Source: CAZFPT01 sp046541875 (GTDB lineage Bacteria > Planctomycetota > Phycisphaerae > SM23-33). From it: a stretch of DNA of 20,455 nucleotides. The position numbers were made by a program, and so were the translations under genes. Every line of letters begins with the position of its first letter. Positions within the stretch are counted from its first letter, which is position 1. The DNA lies in contig JBKHCL010000059.1 in assembly GCA_046541875.1 (NCBI GenBank), forward strand, positions 1 through 20,455. The letters run 5' to 3'. The notes beneath the pieces were generated by a model. That model did no database searches. It worked only from the letters and a program-made list of their open reading frames with translations, and was not told the DNA's origin. This document shows, piece by piece, positions 1 through 5,543 of the stretch.

Positions 1-38
1 AACGTCTGGAAGGCCGTGCTACGGGGTGCGGTCCATCC

Positions 39-74
39 CCCACCTTACGGTGGGTGCTCCCTCGGAGGGTTTTT
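39..74 (+). terminator. Tandem hairpin, possible terminator of an upstream gene
   Basis: Two adjacent hairpins are visible. The first is CCCACC-TTAC-GGTGGG (39-54). The second is CCCT-CGG-AGGG (59-69), followed directly by five T (70-74). The second hairpin plus T-run looks like an intrinsic terminator for a plus-strand gene lying before the window. The first has the same TTAC loop as the palindrome at 20389-20408, so this may instead be a copy of the dispersed hairpin family. The T-run is short. Confidence 0.4.
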
Positions 75-359
75 CGTGGGATAGGCTTCCGTCCGATCCA
101 CCCAAAACCTCAACCGCAAAATCGCAATACCGGGGATTCACCCAATCGTAAGTGATTATCTGGGCGTTCTTTGTTAAGAAACGTAAATCCGTTGCGCCCG
201 GCTGACCGAACCGCCGAGAGGAGGGGCGAGGGAAGAACCAATGCGGACCGGGAAGCCTTTCATCGCGGGCCGACCGGGTGCTCATGGCGAGTGCCCCGCC
301 GGCTCGCGTTGCATTGCGTCCCTCGCGCCGGACTCCCACCGGATCGGGCAAGCCGGTCA
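75..359. other. Intergenic stretch without a convincing gene
   Basis: About 285 bases between the hairpin pair and the proposed promoter of the zinc-ribbon gene. Short open frames cross it on both strands, but none has a recognisable domain or a good ribosome-binding site. Part of it (about 130-190) is more AT-rich than its surroundings. I see no tRNA and no riboswitch that I can defend. Confidence 0.4.
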
Positions 360-388
360 TTCAAACCGCCCGGCTCCGGCGGTATACT
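360..388 (+). promoter_or_regulatory. Possible sigma70 promoter of the zinc-ribbon membrane protein gene
   Basis: TTCAAA (360-365), 17 bases, TATACT (383-388). The -10 box is good and the -35 box matches four of six. It would give a 5' leader of about 90 nt before the start codon at 487. Confidence 0.35.
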
Positions 389-486
389 CCTCAAGCCCGG
401 TCAGCCCAGCCGAATGAACCCAGCCCGAGCAACGTCTGAACAAACGAGGAGCATCGCCCGAAACACTCAACCACGGAGCAGAACCG

Positions 487-1206
487 ATGGCTTTGCAGGA
501 ACTGGAATGCATCAGTTGCGGCGCACCGATTCTCGGGGCGAACGTGAACATGGACACCGGCTTGGCCAGGTGCAGCCACTGCGGGGCGCTGTTCACCATC
601 ACCTCCGACGCCCGGCCCACCTCCGACGTGCCGCCCGTGCAGCGACCCACGCCCGAGCCCATCGACGTGCCCATGCCCAAGGGATACCAGGTGGACAACT
701 TCGGCGGGGTGCTGACTATTCAATATCGCTGGTGGACGCCGGCGATCCTCTTCCTGGTGTTCTTCGCGGTGCTCTGGAACGGGTTCATGATCGGCTGGCA
801 CACGATTGCGCTGAGCAGTTCGATGTGGACCATGTCCTGCTTCGGGCTCATCCACACGGCTGTGGGGGTGTTCCTGATCTACCTCTGCCTGGCGTGCATC
901 CTGAACACCACGACCATCCGCGTGGATACCGGTCGGCTGAGCATCCGCCACCACCCCCTGCCCTGGCGAGGCAACCGAACGCTGGACGCCCGGAGCATCA
1001 AGCAACTGTTCGTGAAATCGAAGACGTCCCACTCCAAGAACGGCACGTCCACGACCTACGAGTTGCACGCAGTGACCCACCACGACGGCCGGGAGAAGCT
1101 CATCACCGGGCTGCAGGAGCAGGACCAGGCGTTGTTCCTCGAGCAGGAGATCGAGCGTCACCTGCGCATCGAGGACACCCCGGTCCGCGGCGAACTCCCG
1201 AGGTAG
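487..1206 (+). CDS. Zinc-ribbon membrane protein, function unknown
   Basis: This 239-residue protein is not recognised as a named family. The N-terminus carries a zinc ribbon, C8-x2-C11 and C29-x2-C32. A proline-rich linker (about 45-65) follows. Two hydrophobic helices come next, about 83-103 and 117-139, and then a soluble C-terminal half (about 140-239) rich in beta-type sequence and charged residues. This order, small metal-binding head, two membrane helices and cytoplasmic tail, is common in uncharacterised planctomycete and myxobacterial membrane proteins. The ATG at 487 has a GGAG about ten bases upstream. It stands alone: the nearest genes on the right are on the opposite strand. The coding prediction is solid; no enzymatic role can be assigned. 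Confidence 0.8.
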   Translation: MALQELECISCGAPILGANVNMDTGLARCSHCGALFTITSDARPTSDVPPVQRPTPEPIDVPMPKGYQVDNFGGVLTIQYRWWTPAILFLVFFAVLWNGFMIGWHTIALSSSMWTMSCFGLIHTAVGVFLIYLCLACILNTTTIRVDTGRLSIRHHPLPWRGNRTLDARSIKQLFVKSKTSHSKNGTSTTYELHAVTHHDGREKLITGLQEQDQALFLEQEIERHLRIEDTPVRGELPR

Positions 1207-1228
1207 GTGCGCCCAAACCGCAGCCGCG

Positions 1229-1265
1229 AAAAAAGAGCGGGCCCGCGATCGGAGCGCGAGCCCGC
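1229..1265 (-). terminator. Strong intrinsic terminator (minus strand)
   Basis: The stem pairs GCGGGC (1237-1242) with GCCCGC (1260-1265), with an inner CGCG/CGCG extension (1244-1247/1255-1258). Six A at 1229-1234 become a U-run after the hairpin when read on the minus strand. There is no T-run on the plus-strand side, so it points to a minus-strand transcript, even though no minus-strand protein gene lies just upstream of it. Confidence 0.65.
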
Positions 1266-1303
1266 CGTGTGTTGCGTCCTGCGTTCAGCAGGCACGTTCC
1301 CTG

Positions 1304-1336
1304 CTAACGCAGGCCACCTATGTCGTAATGTTGCAC
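1304..1336 (-). other. Ten-residue micro-ORF with a strong Shine-Dalgarno
   Basis: On the minus strand AGGAGGT (1348-1342) is followed after 5 nt by GTG (1336-1334), then nine more codons and TAG. The predicted peptide is MQHYDIGGLR. The stop lies inside the long hairpin 1278-1313. It sits within the candidate RNA and just before its terminator, the layout of a leader peptide, but no gene follows on that strand. It could be coincidental. Confidence 0.3.
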
Positions 1337-1501
1337 AGACCACCTCCTCTCTGATATCGGTTCCTGCCCGACCGTCGCCCACGTCTTCAGGCCGCCGGAC
1401 TACCTGTCCCCCGAACGTCTTCGAGGGTCCGATCCCGCCGGCACGTTCATCCCGCCGGCGAGGCCAAGCAGGCGAGGTGTTGCCCTGCTCGACAGTCTGA
1501 G

Positions 1502-1529
1502 TCTATAAAAAATATCGGCCACGAGGCAA
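1502..1529 (-). promoter_or_regulatory. Possible promoter of the candidate RNA
   Basis: Minus strand: TTGCCT (1529-1524), 16 bases, TATAGA (1507-1502). It overlaps the terminator hairpin of the neighbouring gene: the -35 box lies in the loop and the -10 box runs into the U-tract. Predicted transcription start is near 1495. Confidence 0.4.
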
Positions 1530-1550
1530 CCCCATCTGGCCCGATTTTTT
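1507..1550. terminator. Bidirectional intrinsic terminator
   Basis: ATCGGCCA (1514-1521) pairs with TGGCCCGAT (1537-1545) with one bulged base. A-run 1507-1512 and T-run 1545-1550 flank it, so it can stop transcription both ways. On the minus strand it lies 19 bases after the stop of the 1569-2102 gene. Confidence 0.65.
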
Positions 1551-1568
1551 CGGTTTTTCGGGGGCTGC

Positions 1569-2102
1569 TCATAACCTCTTTACATGCGGGGCGAAGGAGG
1601 CCAGGTCGTCCACGAACTCGTGGGGAAACTCAATTCCCAGCACCATCGGCAGCCGACCTTTGCACCGCAGGACCACCAGTTCCTCGTGGCTGACGGCGAA
1701 GAGGTCCACCATGCCCAGCGCATCGAGATGAGACGTCGGCCGAGAGATCCGCCCGGCTCCCTGCTGGACGGCCTGGCGCAGGTCTTCGCCCGCCACGAAC
1801 GCCTCGCGCACCTCGACCAGCGGAATTCGTACCCGCCGCGCCGCGAATACCAGCGTCATCGTCTCGCCGGTAAGCTCGACACTGCGCAGAAACCACCGAG
1901 CGCTTCGCCACGCCAGCAGCGCCCCGACCCCCACCAGGGACGCCAGCCCGAGCGAAAGCAGATTGATCCCCTGTTCAACCACGATCAGCACCGCCGACAG
2001 TGCCAGCCCCGCCGCCAGGGACGGAGCAAGGTAGCTCAACCCGAACGACGTGGCCCGTCGCAGCACGCGATAGCGGATCGGCTTTTCCTGGTAGGCTCGC
2101 AC
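1569..2102 (-). CDS. Two-helix membrane protein with PH-like tail
   Basis: 177 residues, no named family recognised. A basic N-terminus (residues 1-20) is followed by two adjacent hydrophobic helices, about 22-45 and 48-68, and a cytoplasmic beta-rich region (about 75-170) in the style of bacterial PH-like domains. The start is GTG at 2102; an in-frame TAG lies 12 bases upstream, so it cannot extend further. No good ribosome-binding site precedes it, but TAGAAT lies 6 bases upstream (2114-2109), which would allow a near-leaderless message. It follows the terminase gene by 39 bases on the same strand and could be the last gene of that operon or a separate unit. Function unknown. Confidence 0.7.
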   Translation of the reverse strand: MRAYQEKPIRYRVLRRATSFGLSYLAPSLAAGLALSAVLIVVEQGINLLSLGLASLVGVGALLAWRSARWFLRSVELTGETMTLVFAARRVRIPLVEVREAFVAGEDLRQAVQQGAGRISRPTSHLDALGMVDLFAVSHEELVVLRCKGRLPMVLGIEFPHEFVDDLASFAPHVKRL

Positions 2103-2141
2103 GGGGGCATTCTACCGCCCCGCCTTGCTCTCGGCGAGACG

Positions 2142-3590
2142 TCAATACTTCACGCGGTGGGTCTGGTGGCGAGGCCGACAGCGGTTCACGAAGAAATACC
2201 GCAGGGCGTCGATGGCGTGGTCCGGGCCGTCCTTGACCGGGACGTTGGGATTGCCCGCTCCGGGGGCGGGGTAGTGGTATGTCTCGAAACTCTCGATGAG
2301 CTTGGTGCAGCGCGGATGGATGGCCAGCGTGGGCTCGCCGACGGCGGGGTCCAGCGCGCCGCGAAGCAGTTCCAGCCCCTCGGCGATGGTGCTGCCCCGC
2401 CACGCGCAGGGAATGCCCGCAGCCGTCAGAATCTCGGTACACGCCGAGCCGCTCGTGGATTCCCGCTGTCGACCGGCCGGGTCCACGTAGGTCATCTGAA
2501 CCGGACCGCGATCGCGGGCGAGTATGGCTGCGGCATGCTGGGTGAGGGGGCGGCGTGCCCGGACATACTCGTCGATCACGTGGACGCGCCCCTCGGGCGC
2601 CAGTTGAATCCAGAGGCACACCAACGGACTGCGATAGCCGAAATCGATCGCGCGGAACGTCGGCCAACCAGGCCGATAGAGCACTTCGTCCACGTGGCGC
2701 GATCGGCTGAACTCGTCGAAGACCAGCCAATCGCGCACCGCTCCGCGGCAGAGCATCTCGGAGTTCCACGCCGAGCGGGACGAGCGGGCCTTGATGGCGA
2801 TCGCGTCGTCGATGGAGAAAAACCCCTCCGCCCGACGCGCGATGCCGCCGCAGTCCTCCGCCAGCGGGCAGTGTTCGCACTCGCGCTGCGGGCCGCACCG
2901 CTCGATCACCTCCCACAGACACCAGTTGACCATCGCGAACCCATCGACGCCCTCCGCGGAGCCATCAGCCGACAACGACGGAACATAACGCGGCGCCTGG
3001 CTGACAAGTTGGTCCATCAACCCTCCTGCCCGGTGCAGCGTCGAGAGCACCTCGATGCTTCCCTTCGTGTCCGCCTCGGATCGCGTGGCGAACTGCACCG
3101 CCCGCCAGACGCCCTCATCGAACAGATCCACCTCGTCGCAGCGGACCTTCTGAACGTGTTGCCCGCGAACCGCCCGTTGCGACTGGGCGAGGATGCGGAT
3201 CTCCGAGCCGTTGGCCAGGCGGACCTTCTCGCGCCCGATCTTCGCCTCGCCCAGCCCCGGACGATCGCGCAGCATGGTCCGGATGTAGTCGGCCAATCGA
3301 TCGGACTGATCGAAACTTCCGCCCAGCACGCAGATGCTCACCGGGGCGCGATAGATCGCGTCCAGCAGCGTCGCGATCGCGGCGAGCATGGTCTTGCCGC
3401 CTCCGCGGTTCGCCCAGACCAGCAGGTCGCGCTGGTCGACGAAACTGCCGACGAGATAGTCCAGCGGGGCGTGGTGATGCGGACACATCGCCCGGGCGGG
3501 CACCCGAACGCCGAGCAACTTGTGGACCAGCCTCTGGAGCCTCCGGGAGGAGGTGACGATTTCGGACGGGGTTCGGCGCAGCCGACTCAC
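2142..3590 (-). CDS. Phage-type terminase large subunit (packaging ATPase/nuclease)
   Basis: 482 residues, the usual length for TerL, which powers DNA translocation into a prohead and cuts the DNA. N-terminal ATPase: Walker A-like segment at 59-67 (ANRGGGKT), Walker B with D152 E153, and a coupling-type motif STLH at 183-186. C-terminal RNase H-like nuclease: candidate metal ligands D316 (AIDFG), D370 (YVDPAG) and D457 (GPDHAIDALR). Unusual is a four-cysteine cluster between the two domains, C232, C238, C241, C247. The GTG start overlaps the stop of the upstream ATPase gene by 4 bases (GTGA) and has GGAAGGGGG just before it. Motifs are intact, so there is no sign of decay. No portal, scaffold or capsid gene accompanies it. 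Confidence 0.85.
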   Translation of the reverse strand: MSRLRRTPSEIVTSSRRLQRLVHKLLGVRVPARAMCPHHHAPLDYLVGSFVDQRDLLVWANRGGGKTMLAAIATLLDAIYRAPVSICVLGGSFDQSDRLADYIRTMLRDRPGLGEAKIGREKVRLANGSEIRILAQSQRAVRGQHVQKVRCDEVDLFDEGVWRAVQFATRSEADTKGSIEVLSTLHRAGGLMDQLVSQAPRYVPSLSADGSAEGVDGFAMVNWCLWEVIERCGPQRECEHCPLAEDCGGIARRAEGFFSIDDAIAIKARSSRSAWNSEMLCRGAVRDWLVFDEFSRSRHVDEVLYRPGWPTFRAIDFGYRSPLVCLWIQLAPEGRVHVIDEYVRARRPLTQHAAAILARDRGPVQMTYVDPAGRQRESTSGSACTEILTAAGIPCAWRGSTIAEGLELLRGALDPAVGEPTLAIHPRCTKLIESFETYHYPAPGAGNPNVPVKDGPDHAIDALRYFFVNRCRPRHQTHRVKY

Positions 3591-4807
3591 GAGCGACCCC
3601 CTTCCGTCTCGCGGGCGTCCCAGAGGTAGTAGGAGTACTCGCCGCGTCGCCCGGCGTATCGGCCATGATCGGTCATCCCCGCCAGGCGGAAGAACGGATG
3701 GACCGCACCCATCGCAGCCAGCGCCTCGACGCGCGGGGTGTCCGCCGTCCGCAGCACGTGCTTCACCAGGCGCACCGCCAGATGCGCCCCGCGCACCATC
3801 GGGTGCACCACCACGCGCGAGATGCATTCCACCTCGGCGTTAAGACGGGCGACGGCCTCTCTGCGGTCGCGGCTGCAATACCGCCCGCCGGTGGCCTGGT
3901 TCCGCCCGCGACACTGCAGCACCGGCGGCGAGACCACGGCGACGGCAGCCACCTCCGGCAGCCCGGGCTGGGCCCGCCGGGCCGACCGCGGCGTGCGAAC
4001 GGTGTACACGCGCTTGTGGGCGGCAGGTCGACCGGCGATGTAGTGAAACACGCCCAGCCGATCGTAATCGTGAATGGTCCCCGGCGCGATGCGCCATCGG
4101 CCCGGGCGCACGCCCAGATCGCGCCGCGGCCTTCCGCCCGCGTGCAACTCCGCGGGCCGGCCGAGCGGTTTGGCGACGACCTGGGCGGGTCTGAGCGCCC
4201 CCAGCAGCGCCGGGGTGGGCGTCGCCAAAAGCAGACCCACCTTGTCCGACCGGGCGATCAGACGCCGAACCCGCCGGGCCACCAGCGTGGCCGTCACGGC
4301 GTCCAGCGTGGCGCAGAACTCGTCGGCCAATACAAGCGTCGGTTCGTCGCGCAGGTCGGCCTGCCGCAATGCCATCGCCAGGGCGAGGCGGTACTGCTGC
4401 CCGCCGGAGAGCCTCCCCGCCGGTGTGATCATGGCGGCAGCGTCCGCCAACCCGCAACGCGAGAGCATGGCCAGCCGATCGTCGCGGGACCCGGCGGGAA
4501 TGCAGTCCAGGGCGGTTCGCGTTTCACCCCGGAGAGAGGCGGCATCCAGCCACAGGGCGGATTCGCCCAGCGATCGGGCGGCCTCGCGCAGCAGCACGCT
4601 TTTGCCCGCCCCGGAGGGACCGACGACCGCGGTAATCTGCCCCGGCCGAAGCGTGAGCTGGAACTGGTCGTAGAGCGATTCGCATCGCCCCCGAGAGAGG
4701 CCGAACATCTCGGCGACGACGAGGGCAGACCCGTCGCGAGGGGCGGGGCGGTCGACACGGGCGCAGACGCGCAGCGGCCAACCCCCGGAACACAGAACAT
4801 GGGACAT
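3587..4807 (-). CDS. ABC-type ATPase fused to GNAT-like acetyltransferase domain
   Basis: 406 residues in two parts. Residues about 25-220 form an ABC ATPase: Walker A GPSGAGKS (63-70), signature LSGGQ (133-137), Walker B TLVLADEF (157-164) and D-loop TLDA (167-170). There are no membrane helices, so it is a soluble ATPase and not a transporter. The usual H-loop histidine (THD) is replaced, the segment reading ATPTP (195-199). Residues about 230-406 resemble a GNAT acetyltransferase, with a beta4/alpha3 acetyl-CoA-type segment SRVVVHP..RG..LAVRLV (about 330-348). The architecture resembles what COG2401 describes, an ABC-type ATPase fused to a predicted acetyltransferase; that link is from memory. 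AGGAG lies 6 bases before the ATG. It is 9 bases after the HTH gene and overlaps the terminase gene. Confidence 0.75.
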   Translation of the reverse strand: MSHVLCSGGWPLRVCARVDRPAPRDGSALVVAEMFGLSRGRCESLYDQFQLTLRPGQITAVVGPSGAGKSVLLREAARSLGESALWLDAASLRGETRTALDCIPAGSRDDRLAMLSRCGLADAAAMITPAGRLSGGQQYRLALAMALRQADLRDEPTLVLADEFCATLDAVTATLVARRVRRLIARSDKVGLLLATPTPALLGALRPAQVVAKPLGRPAELHAGGRPRRDLGVRPGRWRIAPGTIHDYDRLGVFHYIAGRPAAHKRVYTVRTPRSARRAQPGLPEVAAVAVVSPPVLQCRGRNQATGGRYCSRDRREAVARLNAEVECISRVVVHPMVRGAHLAVRLVKHVLRTADTPRVEALAAMGAVHPFFRLAGMTDHGRYAGRRGEYSYYLWDARETEGGRS

Positions 4808-4816
4808 GGGTTGCTC

Positions 4817-5275
4817 CTATTTCGTGGCGTATCGACCGGCGATGAGTTCTTCCGGCCGCGAGAGACGGCGGATCATCGAGATCCGCACCGAGAGACGATC
4901 CAGCTTGCGGCGCACCTCGTGGCGCTTCAGGCCGGTGCGTTTGGCGATCTCCCGCTGGGAGAGGTGCCGGCAGAAGGCCATCCGGGCGATGCCCGCGTCG
5001 CGATCGTCGAGGTAGGGCAACGCGCGGGCGGCGTCCATGAACCTCCGAGACGCCATCCGCCGTGCCAGCAGATGCACGCGGCGGCGGATGCGACGGGGGT
5101 TGACCCCGAGCATGCGTCCCAGCGTGACGGCCGATTGTCTGTGGACGAAGACGGCCTCGATGAGGTCGCGGTCCTCGGGCAGGAGCAACTCCGCCCGGGC
5201 CATGAGAAGTTCGTCATTGCGTGGCAGTTTCCGTGCGCGACAGATGTGCTCGCGAAGTGCGAGGGGCATGGGCAA
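4817..5275 (-). CDS. Double helix-turn-helix DNA-binding protein (regulator or terminase small subunit candidate)
   Basis: 152 basic residues with two helix-turn-helix-like segments. The first (about 34-74; QSAVTLGRMLGVNPRRIRRRV) resembles sigma70 region 4 or an MarR/ECF-type recognition helix pair. The second (about 93-131; LSQREIAKRTGLKRHEVRRKL) is a more typical HTH. No sigma region 2 is present, so it is not a complete sigma factor. It is the first gene of the minus-strand operon, with GGGAGG 7 bases before the ATG, and lies two genes before the terminase. A small DNA-binding protein beside TerL is often TerS, which recognises the packaging site; a transcriptional activator of the cassette is equally possible. 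Confidence 0.65.
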   Translation of the reverse strand: MPMPLALREHICRARKLPRNDELLMARAELLLPEDRDLIEAVFVHRQSAVTLGRMLGVNPRRIRRRVHLLARRMASRRFMDAARALPYLDDRDAGIARMAFCRHLSQREIAKRTGLKRHEVRRKLDRLSVRISMIRRLSRPEELIAGRYATK

Positions 5276-5357
5276 CCTCCCGACCGGACCGGGCCCATGC
5301 GAGGCCCGGCGATCCCCTGCGGAACGCCGAAGCGCTCCTGGTAGCGAAATACATGTC

Positions 5358-5372
5358 CGACTAACGATGTCG
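5358..5372. promoter_or_regulatory. Weak inverted repeat at the start of the HTH operon transcript
   Basis: CGAC (5358-5361) and GTCG (5369-5372), separated by seven bases, lie just downstream of the minus-strand -10 box. It might be a second repressor site, but the arms are only four bases. Confidence 0.2.
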
Positions 5373-5378
5373 CTTTGT

Positions 5379-5406
5379 ATGATAGCCAGTAAACACGATC
5401 GGTCAA
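5379..5406 (-). promoter_or_regulatory. Promoter of the HTH-ABC/GNAT-terminase operon
   Basis: Minus strand TTGACC (5406-5401), 16 bases, TATCAT (5384-5379). It sits in a clearly AT-rich island (about 5341-5460) within GC-rich DNA. It fires away from the repressor gene toward the HTH gene, with a leader of about 100 nt. Confidence 0.55.
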
Positions 5407-5426
5407 GAAACTTTTTGAAATATTTG

Positions 5427-5454
5427 TTGTCTGAATAACATATTCAGCTATATT
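5427..5454 (+). promoter_or_regulatory. Repressor gene promoter with operator in its spacer
   Basis: TTGTCT (5427-5432), 16 bases, TATATT (5449-5454). An inverted repeat, CTGAAT-aacat-ATTCAG (5431-5447), fills the spacer between the two boxes. A dimeric repressor bound there would block RNA polymerase, so the repressor probably regulates itself. The repeat lies about 25 bases upstream of the divergent -35 box. Confidence 0.5.
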
Positions 5455-5543
5455 GGTGGATATACGGTACTGCCGGCGGGCCCCTCACAGGGCTGCAAAC
5501 CGGTAGGCTGGAATGGATTGGCGAGAATGGAAGGACGGAGCGA

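Larger units (their letters stand above)
1229..1495 (-). ncRNA. Candidate structured RNA, about 265 nt
   Basis: The space between the zinc-ribbon gene and the next minus-strand gene reads as a self-contained transcription unit on the minus strand. It has a promoter-like TTGCCT-16-TATAGA (1529-1502), a series of stems, and the terminator at 1229-1265. Stems read by eye in minus-strand order are GAGCAGG/CCTGCTT, CGCCGGC/GCCGGCG, an outer CGGAC/GTCCG enclosing a CCCTCGAA/TTCGGGGG hairpin, and a 14-15 bp hairpin with one bulge (1278-1292 with 1300-1313). No long reading frame is convincing. I looked for hallmarks of SRP RNA, RNase P RNA, tmRNA and 6S RNA and did not find them. Alternatives are a long 3' UTR of the 487-1206 gene or an unrelated hairpin cluster. 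Confidence 0.45.

Noticed and set aside
200..300. Resemblance to parts of a c-di-AMP (ydaO) riboswitch: CCGAACC, a purine-rich segment ending GAACCA, then GGGAAGCC.
   Set aside because: The conserved 3' half of the motif (the CCGACAGCUAAC-like segment) is missing, and a promoter-like site lies downstream of it. Treated as chance similarity in GC-rich DNA.
19..360. A minus-strand gene in the first 360 bases.
   Set aside because: No domain, no ribosome-binding site, and it runs through a perfect hairpin pair and the AT-richer patch.
1229..1495. SRP RNA, 6S RNA, RNase P RNA or tmRNA as the identity of the minus-strand RNA unit.
   Set aside because: No GGAAG/AGCAG SRP tetraloop region, no RNase P core segment, no tmRNA ends, and the two ends do not pair as in 6S RNA.
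1584..3629. Very long open frames opposite real genes, for example here and at 3665-5344, 9415-11415, 13897-17082 and 17176-20088.
   Set aside because: They are antisense shadows caused by high GC. They show no domains, have shuffled-looking composition rich in R, H, G and P, and oppose genes with clear catalytic motifs.
3591..3827. A longer terminase beginning further upstream at 3827.
   Set aside because: That stretch overlaps the well-supported ABC/GNAT coding frame and reads as a low-complexity shadow. The GTG at 3590 overlaps the stop of the gene before it and has a purine-rich site.
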